From positions 16,585 through 80,584 of the forward strand of contig DATGXI010000158.1 in the NCBI GenBank assembly GCA_035299065.1: a stretch of 64,000 nucleotides of DNA. Direction: 5' to 3'. The stretch's first letter is position 1, and every line of letters begins with the position of its first letter. This document shows positions 35,309 to 43,051 of this stretch, piece after piece. Below the pieces are notes generated by a model that was not told the origin of the DNA, did not search any database, and was given only the letters and a program-made list of their open reading frames with translations. This DNA comes from DASPJQ01 sp035299065 (GTDB lineage Bacteria; Bacteroidota; Bacteroidia; Flavobacteriales_D; UBA2798). The position numbers and the translations under genes are program-made.

Positions 35309-36715
35309 ATGGAAAAAGCACTTAATGCAGAAACAACAAAACCAGGATTTACAAAATATCAAAAACTGGTTATACTCATCATTTCATTAATTCAATTTAC
35401 GGTAGTACTTGATTTTATGATCATGAATCCTATTAGTGATATGCTGATGAAGGACCTGAGCATATCAGCCGCAAAATTGGGTATTGTAGTATCGGCCTAT
35501 GCGTTCAGTGCAGCAATTTCAGGCATTGCGGCTTCAGGTTTTGCTGACCGTTATGACCGTAAACGCATGCTTGTTTTCTTTTATTCAGGATTTTGTCTTG
35601 GCACGTTGGTATGTGCATTCGCGCCCACGTTTGAGATATTGTTGACCGGTCGTATTGTAGCTGGTATTTTTGGAGGTGTTTTATCATCCATTTCAATGGC
35701 CATTATAAGCGATTTGTTTCCAATACATATGCGTGGCCGTGTTATGGGGTTCACCCAAATGGCTTTTGCGGTTAGCCAGGTGCTTGGAATTCCATTGAGT
35801 CTTTTTTTCGCGAATAAATTCGGATGGTATTTTCCATTCATTCTCATTGCCATTTTTATTGCCTTAACGTGGTTGTTTATTGCTGTTTCAATGAAGCCCA
35901 TTCGTGAGCACCTTGCCTTGCAAAAGGGGCACAATGCATTCAAGCACATGACAAATACCATTGCCAACAGGCAATACCGTGTAGCATTTATAGCCAGTTG
36001 CTTAATGCCTATTGGCGGTTATATGCTCATGCCATTCGGAAATCCTTTTTTAATCAATAACCTGGAAGTTAGTCCGCATGACATACCCTTGCTTTTTTTA
36101 GTCACCGGTATATGTTCTATGTTTATTATGCCTATGGTTGGAAAAATCAGCGACAGCCTGGGTAAGTTCAAAACAATGGTGGCAGGAAGTATACTGGCAT
36201 CGTTCATGGTGATTATTTATGCCAACATGCTGCCGGTTCCGTTGTGGGTTATTATTATGATTAACGCGCTTATGTTTGCAGGAATCATGTCACGCATTGT
36301 GCCAGCCCAGGCATTGATTACCGCTGTGCCTGATATGGCCGACAGGGGAGCGTTTATGAGTATGAATGCCTCGCTTACAAGTTTGGCGGGTGGCATTGCA
36401 GCACTTGCCGGAGGTCTAATTGTTTATTCGAAAGACATTGCTTTGCAAACAGGAATTGGGCGTGTGGTTCAATTGGTGAAAAGCGGCTCGGCCTATTATA
36501 CCGATGCAGCGCATTTTGATAAACTGGTAACGTCAAAAACAGGAATACCTGACGATGCGTTTGTTTTCTGGAAAGAGCGATTGATTATACCCATTCACAA
36601 TTACGATGTGTTGTCTTATGTGGTGGTTGCCGTAATGGCACTTTGTGTAGTAATGGTTTTTAGGGTGAATAAAATTGTGATTGCAAAACACCAGGCGGGC
36701 AATAAGCCCATTTAA
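35309..36715 (+). CDS. MFS transporter (drug-efflux type)
   Basis: 468 residues with about 12 transmembrane helices. Motif A-like ASGFADRYDRKRMLVFFYSGF lies between TM2 and TM3 (about 81-101), and the first TM begins VILIISLIQFTVVLDFMIMNPI, a signature of DHA-type efflux pumps. GRIVAGIFGGVLSSISMAII forms TM4. Probably a proton-coupled exporter of a hydrophobic compound sensed by the upstream TetR. Substrate not predictable. Confidence 0.92.
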   Translation: MEKALNAETTKPGFTKYQKLVILIISLIQFTVVLDFMIMNPISDMLMKDLSISAAKLGIVVSAYAFSAAISGIAASGFADRYDRKRMLVFFYSGFCLGTLVCAFAPTFEILLTGRIVAGIFGGVLSSISMAIISDLFPIHMRGRVMGFTQMAFAVSQVLGIPLSLFFANKFGWYFPFILIAIFIALTWLFIAVSMKPIREHLALQKGHNAFKHMTNTIANRQYRVAFIASCLMPIGGYMLMPFGNPFLINNLEVSPHDIPLLFLVTGICSMFIMPMVGKISDSLGKFKTMVAGSILASFMVIIYANMLPVPLWVIIMINALMFAGIMSRIVPAQALITAVPDMADRGAFMSMNASLTSLAGGIAALAGGLIVYSKDIALQTGIGRVVQLVKSGSAYYTDAAHFDKLVTSKTGIPDDAFVFWKERLIIPIHNYDVLSYVVVAVMALCVVMVFRVNKIVIAKHQAGNKPI

Positions 36716-36752
36716 GTTTTGTGGCCTTGCAGTAGTTCTGTTTTTTACAATG

Positions 36753-37115
36753 CTACTGCGGAAAAATATGCAACCATATGATGCGTGAAATTCTGAAATT
36801 GGGGAACGAGAACAGGATAATGGTAGAGCAGGTAACGAGTATCAACGCCAGGTCACTAATGCCCGGCACTAAAAATTTTGCACCAACAAAAGCAATTATT
36901 CCCTGCAAAACTGCAAGCCCGTAACTCAGGTACATTGCACCTATAAAATACCCCGGTTCGCGTTCAAACTTATACTGGCATACCGCACAGCGTTCTTTCA
37001 TGCGTGGTACATGCAAAAAACGATTACCATTATTTTCATAAACATGTGTTTTTCCGCAATTTGGACATTTTTCGCCTAGTATACTGGCTACCATTGACTG
37101 TTTTCGTGCTCTCAT
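36753..37115 (-). CDS. DUF983 family protein
   Basis: 120 residues. An N-terminal four-cysteine zinc-ribbon (CPNCGK and CAVCQYKF) precedes two transmembrane helices (about 55-80 and 85-105) and EPGYFIGAMYLSYG, the DUF983 hallmark. Such small membrane proteins are found near cytochrome oxidase assembly genes in some genomes but here stand alone. Function unknown. Divergent from the AraC-type regulator across 100 bp. Confidence 0.88.
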   Translation of the reverse strand: MRARKQSMVASILGEKCPNCGKTHVYENNGNRFLHVPRMKERCAVCQYKFEREPGYFIGAMYLSYGLAVLQGIIAFVGAKFLVPGISDLALILVTCSTIILFSFPNFRISRIIWLHIFPQ

Positions 37116-37129
37116 AACTCTTTTTTATT

Positions 37130-37141
37130 GGTAAATTTACC
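37130..37141. promoter_or_regulatory. 12-bp perfect palindrome between DUF983 and AraC genes
   Basis: GGTAAATTTACC, 15 bp upstream of the DUF983 ATG. On the minus strand it contains TAAATTTA, near the -7 consensus, so it may be part of the DUF983 promoter or an operator. Confidence 0.3.
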
Positions 37142-37181
37142 CTATAAGGCAGTGCTTTACAAGTCTTAAATTCGCTAATTA

Positions 37182-37211
37182 TTGGATAAAAACGACATTT
37201 TTGTATATTTG
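37182..37211 (+). promoter_or_regulatory. promoter of the AraC-type gene, near-leaderless
   Basis: A -33 TTGG (37182-37185), 18-bp spacer, and -7 TATATTTG (37204-37211) put transcription start at about 37216, the A of the ATG itself. Confidence 0.55.
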
Positions 37212-37215
37212 CGCC

Positions 37216-38082
37216 ATGGCTAAGTTACGGGTACCGGTTTTTTCAATAGAGGCGTTTGGACGCCACACGGCTGATTTTTATGCCAACACGTTCAGCGATC
37301 ACTTGCGCAACCATCATTTCATAAAAAAAGTACATAAACATGATTTTTATATTACAGTGTTGTTTACAAAAGGAACCGGCACTCATGAAATTGATTTTTC
37401 CAATTATCCTGTAAAACCAGGTCGTGTATTCTTTCTTTCACCCGGTCAAATGCACAACTGGAAATTCAGCAATGACATTGAAGGACTTATTTTTTTCCAT
37501 TCCGCTGCTTTTTTTGAGTTGTATTTTCCTGGAAAGTCAATTCGTGATTTTGCTTTTTTTAGTTCGGTAAACACGATTCCATATATTGATTTGGATAAAA
37601 AATCAATGTCCGGCATTTCAGGCGCTATGAGAAGTATCCTGGAAGAATATACGCTCCGGTATTCTATGTGGACTGAAAAGGCAGCAGCGCTTATGTTGTT
37701 AACCTATGTTGATTTGGGCCGCATATACAAATCCACGAAGAAAGTAAATTCAAGTTCAGGATACCTTGATAAATTCAGGAAGTTTGAAGCATTGGTTGAT
37801 AGTTATTATAAAAAAACAAAGTCACCGTTAGCCTATGCTGAAATGATGAGCATGACGGAGAAACATCTTAACCGTATTTGCAGGGAATGCGTAAATAAAA
37901 CCACCGGACAAATAATAAGCGAACGTGTATTAATGGAAGCCAAGCGGCTCCTCACCCATAAATCAGCTTCGGTTTCGGGAGTGGCCGATGAATTGGGATT
38001 TGATGACAAAGCTTATTTTTCGCGGCTTTTCCGAAAACACGAAGGATTAACTGCAATGGCATTCAGTAAAAAATACCGGTAG
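37216..38082 (+). CDS. AraC family transcriptional regulator
   Basis: 288 residues from the ATG at 37216 (MAKLRVPVFSIEAFGRHT); the apparent TTG start 15 bp earlier lies within the promoter. N-terminal cupin-like sensing domain (TKGTGTHEIDFSNYPVKPGRVFFLSPGQMHNW, about 53-85) and C-terminal tandem helix-turn-helix (MTEKHLNRICRECVNKTTGQIISERVLMEAKRLL, then VSGVADELGFDDKAYFSRLFRKHEG). Common regulator of Bacteroidota metabolic genes; the target here is unknown. Confidence 0.92.
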   Translation: MAKLRVPVFSIEAFGRHTADFYANTFSDHLRNHHFIKKVHKHDFYITVLFTKGTGTHEIDFSNYPVKPGRVFFLSPGQMHNWKFSNDIEGLIFFHSAAFFELYFPGKSIRDFAFFSSVNTIPYIDLDKKSMSGISGAMRSILEEYTLRYSMWTEKAAALMLLTYVDLGRIYKSTKKVNSSSGYLDKFRKFEALVDSYYKKTKSPLAYAEMMSMTEKHLNRICRECVNKTTGQIISERVLMEAKRLLTHKSASVSGVADELGFDDKAYFSRLFRKHEGLTAMAFSKKYR

Positions 38083-38204
38083 GAAATTGTTTCTTGCCTT
38101 GTTTTTGTTGTATCAAACCAGCACAGTCACCTGTATTTTCGCAAAGGTTTAGTGGCTTTAAAAGCGTTCTTTTTTTTAAATAAAATAATCATAATCAGCG
38201 ATTT

Positions 38205-38275
38205 ATAATCGCGTGTAGCGTGACGGTACAAATCCATCGGGTTGTTATGTCAGTTGCCGGTCAGAAGACAGGAAA
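38205..38275 (+). promoter_or_regulatory. possible structured leader upstream of the FIST gene
   Basis: The 367-bp gap 38083-38449 has no ORF. It holds a GCGATT-TAT-AATCGC hairpin (about 38198-38212) and then GGTACAAATCC (38225-38235) and GGTCAGAAGACAGG (38259-38272), which faintly recall the cobalamin-riboswitch core and its B12-box tail. The central CCCGCNACUGU block of that class is not present, so this is a weak lead only. It ends some 175 nt before the FIST ATG. Confidence 0.2.
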
Positions 38276-38449
38276 TTGAATTCGATTGCAGGCAGGCTGG
38301 TGATGAATAGTTTTTTTATTTTTGGTATACGCAACCCTTTGGATTTAAAAACCTGCAAAAAAGCAAAAAATCTTACATGTTTCAGTTAAAATTGAAATAT
38401 GGGGATTGAAGTTTATGTAGAATATTCAATTTTAAATTCTCAATAATCT

Positions 38450-39598
38450 ATGGAAATTCAACAAAGGAAATTTTCGAAAACCGGGAGCTGGGAAATTTTA
38501 AGCAATACGCATTCCAGCGGTATCAATTTTGATTTGGTTTTGGTTTTTGGTGACACGGAAATAATTGCTGAATCAGGGTTTTACCAGACTTTAAGGAAAG
38601 ATTACCCTGAAGCTCAAATTTTAATGAGTTCAACTGCTGGTCAAATATACGGGTCTACGTTGTGTGAAAAAACGGTTGTTGCTACCGCAATACATTTTGA
38701 TAAATCCAAAGTAAGTTCGGCCAGTGTGAGCCTTAAAACACAATCAGGAAGTAAAATGGCGGGACTTGCTTTAGCACGGCAAATTGATCCTAAAGGGTTA
38801 AAAAGTATTTTTGTTGTTTCAGACGGACTACTTGTAAATGGAAGTGCCCTGGTTGAAGGTATGGAAAATGAACTACCTCCCGAAACAATTATTACAGGTG
38901 GACTGGCAGGAGATAGTAACAGGTTTAACCACACCCTTGTGGGTTTGAATATGGCTGCTGAGGAAGGAACAATAGCAGCGGTTGCTTTTTATGGCGATAA
39001 CCTTGAGGTTGCCTGCGGGAATTGTAGTGGTTGGGTGCCTTTCGGAACCCAGCGCCAAATTACACATTCAGTTGGAAATGTTTTGTATGAAATAGACGGT
39101 AAACCGGCACTTGAACTGTATAAAACATACCTTGGCGAACTTGCAAATGATCTTCCTTCATCTGGATTACTTTTTCCGCTGGAAATTAATTCTGGCACAC
39201 AGAACACAGTGGTTCGTACTTTGCTTTCGGTGAATGAAGCCGACAAGAGTATGGTATTTGCTGGCGACATTCCTAAAGGAACATATGCACGGCTTATGCA
39301 AACCAATTGCGATAAATTAATACAAGGTGCCGGCACTGCTGCTGAAAAATGCTTGCAAAACAGCAGCTCAACGCCTGAGTTGGCTTTACTCACAAGTTGC
39401 GTAGGGCGTAAAATGGTTATGGGTCCACGTACCGAGGAAGAATTAAAAGCCGTTCAGCATGTGTTGGGTGGGCGTACACGACTTGCAGGTTTTTATTCCT
39501 ATGGAGAAATTTCCCCGGTAAAATCAAAAACAAAAAGTGGCTTACATAATCAAACTATGACAGTAACAACATTTTCAGAAAGAACGAGAAATGAATAA
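38450..39598 (+). CDS. FIST domain signal-transduction protein
   Basis: 382 residues. FIST_N with DLVLVFGDTEIIAESGFYQTLRKDYPEAQILMSSTAGQIYG and the conserved SIFVVSDGLLVNGSALVEGMENELPPETIITGGLAGDSNRF stretch (about 25-165), then FIST_C with GNVLYEIDGKPALELYKTYLG and the C-terminal TRLAGFYSYGEISP (about 205-352). FIST domains are thought to bind small ligands such as amino acids and to sense them for two-component systems. It overlaps the PAS kinase downstream by 8 bases, so it is very probably that kinase's sensory partner. No signal peptide: cytosolic. Confidence 0.93.
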   Translation: MEIQQRKFSKTGSWEILSNTHSSGINFDLVLVFGDTEIIAESGFYQTLRKDYPEAQILMSSTAGQIYGSTLCEKTVVATAIHFDKSKVSSASVSLKTQSGSKMAGLALARQIDPKGLKSIFVVSDGLLVNGSALVEGMENELPPETIITGGLAGDSNRFNHTLVGLNMAAEEGTIAAVAFYGDNLEVACGNCSGWVPFGTQRQITHSVGNVLYEIDGKPALELYKTYLGELANDLPSSGLLFPLEINSGTQNTVVRTLLSVNEADKSMVFAGDIPKGTYARLMQTNCDKLIQGAGTAAEKCLQNSSSTPELALLTSCVGRKMVMGPRTEEELKAVQHVLGGRTRLAGFYSYGEISPVKSKTKSGLHNQTMTVTTFSERTRNE

Positions 39599-42089
39599 GC
39601 TCCTGGAAGGTCAATTAGCTAAATATTTCAACGGAAATTTGCCAGGCGACTTGGCTCAGCTTTTTAGCGAGATCAGCAATACATATGATCACTATGAGAA
39701 AAAACATAAAATACTTGAGCGTACGGCCGAGATTAGTGAAAATGAATTAAGCGCATTAAATAACAGGCTTCTGAAGGAGTCAAATGAACTTACAGTAGTA
39801 AATTCACGTCTTAAAAATCTTTTTGAAAGTATTGATAGTGCATTTTTTTCCATCGACTTTAATACAAATTGCCTCTTACAGGTTTCTCCTGGTTGGAAAA
39901 AAATTTATGGCTCAGATACCAGTGATTTTTATGTTAACCCCAATCTTTGGAAAGAGGTTGTTGTAGAGGATGATAAGCATGTTTTAGATGAGTATGAAGC
40001 GTGTGTGCTGAAAGGACAGCTTTTTGCGTGCGAGTATCGAATTATAAGCGCTGACGGAAAAACCAGGTGGGTTGAAACAAAACTTACTCCAACCTTTGAT
40101 GGGAAAAACCTTCGAATAGATGGGTTTACTACTGACATTAGTATTCGAAAGGAAATTACAAAAAGAATTGAGGAAAGTGAAACCCGTTTCAGGAGATTAA
40201 TTGAAAACAGCTATGATGGTATTGCCTTACTTGACAAAAGCCGAAAGCTGATATATGTCTCTAACTCCGTTAAAAGAATACTAGGGTATACATCGGCTGA
40301 TATGGGCAACAATAACCTGTTTGATTACATTCATGCCGAGGATGCTGAAAACGTATCGGCTATATTGGACAGCATAAGCAAACAGGCCGGTTCTACTACG
40401 GAATTGGTTTGCCGCACCAAAAATAAAGATGGTGAATGGCGATGGATCAATTCATATGTTACCAACATGTTGCACGAAAATGGTATTGGAGCCATTGTTT
40501 TTAATTTCAAAGACATTTCGTTGAAAGTAGAAATGCAAACTGCACTTGAATTTGACAGAAAAAACCGAGACGCGTTAATTAATAGTACAAAAGACCTCAT
40601 GTGGAGTATTGATGACCGTATGTGCCTTGTTACGGCTAACGATGCTTTTATTAATGCCGTAAAATCATCAGGAGGCATTAGCGTTAAACCAGGCGATCAT
40701 TTATTGGATCACAACTTTTTTCCGCCCAGGGTAGTTGATAAATGGAAAAAGAGGTATGAAAAGGTGTTGAAGGGAAAAGCATTTATAGTTGAAGAGTATT
40801 CGGCCTCACCGGTTGAAGCCTGGGCTGAAATTTCGTTCAATCCCATGATCGAAAACGGACGTATAATAGGGGCTTCCTGTTTTTCACACGATATTACAGA
40901 AAAGAAAAAAGTATCTGAATACGTTCTCAAAAGCGAGCAAATGATGGCCGAGGCCCAGCGTATTTCGCATATGGGAAGTTGGGAATGCAGATTTAATAAG
41001 GCCGAAAAAGTGGATAACAATTCGATGCAGTGGTCTGATGAAATATTCAGGATATACGGTTATAACCCAGGGCAATTAAAGGTCTCGTATAAGAACTTTT
41101 TTAACCTTGTTCACCATGAAGATCTTTATCGTGTAAAATCAACATTGCAGGATGCGTTTCGTTATAAAAAGCCATGCGTAATGGAATACCGCATTATTAG
41201 GCCTGATAAAGTTGAACGGTGGATACGAACAACGGCCGACATGATTTGTGATTTACAAACCGGTAAACTCACTAAGATGATTGGAACAGCCCATGACATA
41301 ACTGAACGGAAGCAATTGGAAGAAGAGCGGCAGAAAATAACGAATGACCTTATACAGCGTAACAAGGATCTTGAACAGTTTGCATATATTATTTCCCATA
41401 ACCTGCGTGCACCTGTTGCAAATATTTTAGGTTTGTCAAGCCTAATAGAAAAGAAAAACCTGGCAAAAGAAGTGAAAGAAGAATGTTTTAAGGGACTCAC
41501 AAAATCAACCCGCCTGCTTGACCAGATTATTATGGATTTAAATCACATACTTCAGGTTAAACGCCAAATTAGCGAACGGAAAACCCAGATTAAGTTCCGC
41601 ACAATTGTCCATAATATAACACAAAGCATTGCCAGTATAATTGAAAAGGAGCAGGTCATAATTAATACTGATTTTTCAGAAGTGTCCGAAATTTATACCG
41701 TAAAAGACTATTTATACAGCATTTTTTATAATTTGATTTCCAATAGTATCAAGTACCGGCAGCACGGTGTAAAACCGGTAATATCCATTTCTACAAAAAA
41801 ATCAGACGATAATCATGTTTTTATTACTTTTAAAGATAATTCTCAGGGTATCGATATGGAGAAGTATGGTGATAAGGTGTTTGGTCTGTACAAACGTTTT
41901 CATCTTGATGTTGAAGGTAAAGGTATTGGGTTGTTCATGGTGAAAACACAGGTCGAATCACTGGGAGGAAATATAAGTATTGCCAGCGAAGTCAATAAAG
42001 GAACCGAAATAACAATTAAATTATTAAAGAACGTAATACAATACAAAGAACACAATGTTACGAATACAACGCATTATAATCATCGATGA
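39591..42089 (+). CDS. multi-PAS sensor histidine kinase
   Basis: 832 residues, no signal peptide or transmembrane segment. N-terminal coiled coil (residues 25-75), then about four PAS modules: 75-190 (LFESIDSAFFSIDF), 195-315 (RFRRLIENSYDGIALLD), 320-440 (ALINSTKDLMWSIDD) and 445-575 (AQRISHMGSWECRF). Transmitter: HisKA with His603 in FAYIISHNLRAPVANILGL, N box NLISNSIKYRQ, G1 FKDNSQGIDMEKYG and G2 EGKGIGLFMVK. Being soluble, it must read cytosolic cues, probably through the FIST protein. Its 3' end overlaps the response regulator by 35 bases. Confidence 0.93.
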   Translation: MNKLLEGQLAKYFNGNLPGDLAQLFSEISNTYDHYEKKHKILERTAEISENELSALNNRLLKESNELTVVNSRLKNLFESIDSAFFSIDFNTNCLLQVSPGWKKIYGSDTSDFYVNPNLWKEVVVEDDKHVLDEYEACVLKGQLFACEYRIISADGKTRWVETKLTPTFDGKNLRIDGFTTDISIRKEITKRIEESETRFRRLIENSYDGIALLDKSRKLIYVSNSVKRILGYTSADMGNNNLFDYIHAEDAENVSAILDSISKQAGSTTELVCRTKNKDGEWRWINSYVTNMLHENGIGAIVFNFKDISLKVEMQTALEFDRKNRDALINSTKDLMWSIDDRMCLVTANDAFINAVKSSGGISVKPGDHLLDHNFFPPRVVDKWKKRYEKVLKGKAFIVEEYSASPVEAWAEISFNPMIENGRIIGASCFSHDITEKKKVSEYVLKSEQMMAEAQRISHMGSWECRFNKAEKVDNNSMQWSDEIFRIYGYNPGQLKVSYKNFFNLVHHEDLYRVKSTLQDAFRYKKPCVMEYRIIRPDKVERWIRTTADMICDLQTGKLTKMIGTAHDITERKQLEEERQKITNDLIQRNKDLEQFAYIISHNLRAPVANILGLSSLIEKKNLAKEVKEECFKGLTKSTRLLDQIIMDLNHILQVKRQISERKTQIKFRTIVHNITQSIASIIEKEQVIINTDFSEVSEIYTVKDYLYSIFYNLISNSIKYRQHGVKPVISISTKKSDDNHVFITFKDNSQGIDMEKYGDKVFGLYKRFHLDVEGKGIGLFMVKTQVESLGGNISIASEVNKGTEITIKLLKNVIQYKEHNVTNTTHYNHR

Positions 42090-42462
42090 TGATCCGTTGA
42101 ATAATTTTATCATTACACAGAATATCAGGCATTCTGATCCCTCACTTGAAATTGTTCCGTTTACCCTGGCCCAGGAAGCATTGGCTTATATAGCTAAACT
42201 GGGTGCCCAGGCTGAACACAATGTACTATTGCTTGATTTGAACCTTTTAAATTATTCAGGATGGACCTTGCTTGAAGAGCTGGAACAATTTCCATGGATA
42301 AATAAAAACTTTCACATTTACATTATCTCTTCTTCGCTTGCTCCGCAAGATTTTGAAATGGCTGAGGCAAACAAGCTGGTGAAAAGATACATTGCCAAGC
42401 CATTTACCCATAAAGAATGGTCCAACATAAAACTTGATATTGCAGCATCAAAGCAATTGTAA
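42055..42462 (+). CDS. single-domain response regulator
   Basis: 135 residues, receiver only. Acidic cluster IIIIDDDPLNNF, phospho-acceptor Asp61 in NVLLLDLNLLNYSGW, Thr/Ser in IYIISSS and Lys in RYIAKPFTHKEW. With no output domain it must act by protein contact, possibly feeding back or relaying to another kinase. Its start overlaps the kinase gene by 35 bases in a shifted frame. Confidence 0.93.
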   Translation: MLRIQRIIIIDDDPLNNFIITQNIRHSDPSLEIVPFTLAQEALAYIAKLGAQAEHNVLLLDLNLLNYSGWTLLEELEQFPWINKNFHIYIISSSLAPQDFEMAEANKLVKRYIAKPFTHKEWSNIKLDIAASKQL

Positions 42463-42572
42463 TATTTAACAAACAACATTCTTTTCGTTAAATGGTTAAC
42501 GATTTTACGATGTTAAAGTTCTTTCTTAACATATGCCGAGCGATCAATTTACCCATTAAATTAGATGCTTAA

Positions 42573-42983
42573 ATGCATTTGCCTACTCATACGCCTTCAC
42601 ACACGAACTGTGTTGATCTTGTTCATTCGAAATTAGTATACCGCAGTGATGGTATAATGGAAATATGGTGTGATGATGAAACGGTTTACGATGTGGAGAT
42701 CATCAGTGAAATTATTCATGAAATTGGTAAATTAACCGGCAATAACAAGTGTAAACAAATTATAATTGCAGGCAAATACACCTCAATTACAAAAGAAGCA
42801 AGGGAGTTTGCAGCAACCATACCCGCGGTTGAGTTCACACTTGCCGAAGCATATGTTATTCAATCATTGGCACAGCGACTCATTGCTAACTTTTATATGA
42901 AATTCAGCAAACCACTGGTTCCAACAAGGGTGTTCACCGACAGAGAAAAAGCTGAAAAGTGGATCAAATCGGTACAGGTTTAA
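42573..42983 (+). CDS. hypothetical protein, DUF7793-like
   Basis: 136 residues, no signal. Pattern RSDGIMEIWCDDETVYDVEIISEIIHEIGKLTGNNKCKQIIIAGKYTSITKEAREFAA and the C-terminal FYMKFSKPLVPTRVFTDREKAEKWIKS match what I recall of Bacteroidota DUF7793 proteins, with an alternating beta-alpha layout like STAS or SpoIIAA folds. It lies 110 bp after the response regulator and could belong to the same signalling group. Function unknown. Confidence 0.7.
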   Translation: MHLPTHTPSHTNCVDLVHSKLVYRSDGIMEIWCDDETVYDVEIISEIIHEIGKLTGNNKCKQIIIAGKYTSITKEAREFAATIPAVEFTLAEAYVIQSLAQRLIANFYMKFSKPLVPTRVFTDREKAEKWIKSVQV

Positions 42984-43051
42984 AAACGGCACGGAATTTC
43001 ATTTTCCGTATCGCGATTTTTTGTAATATTCGTTATTAAATCACGTTTCAA

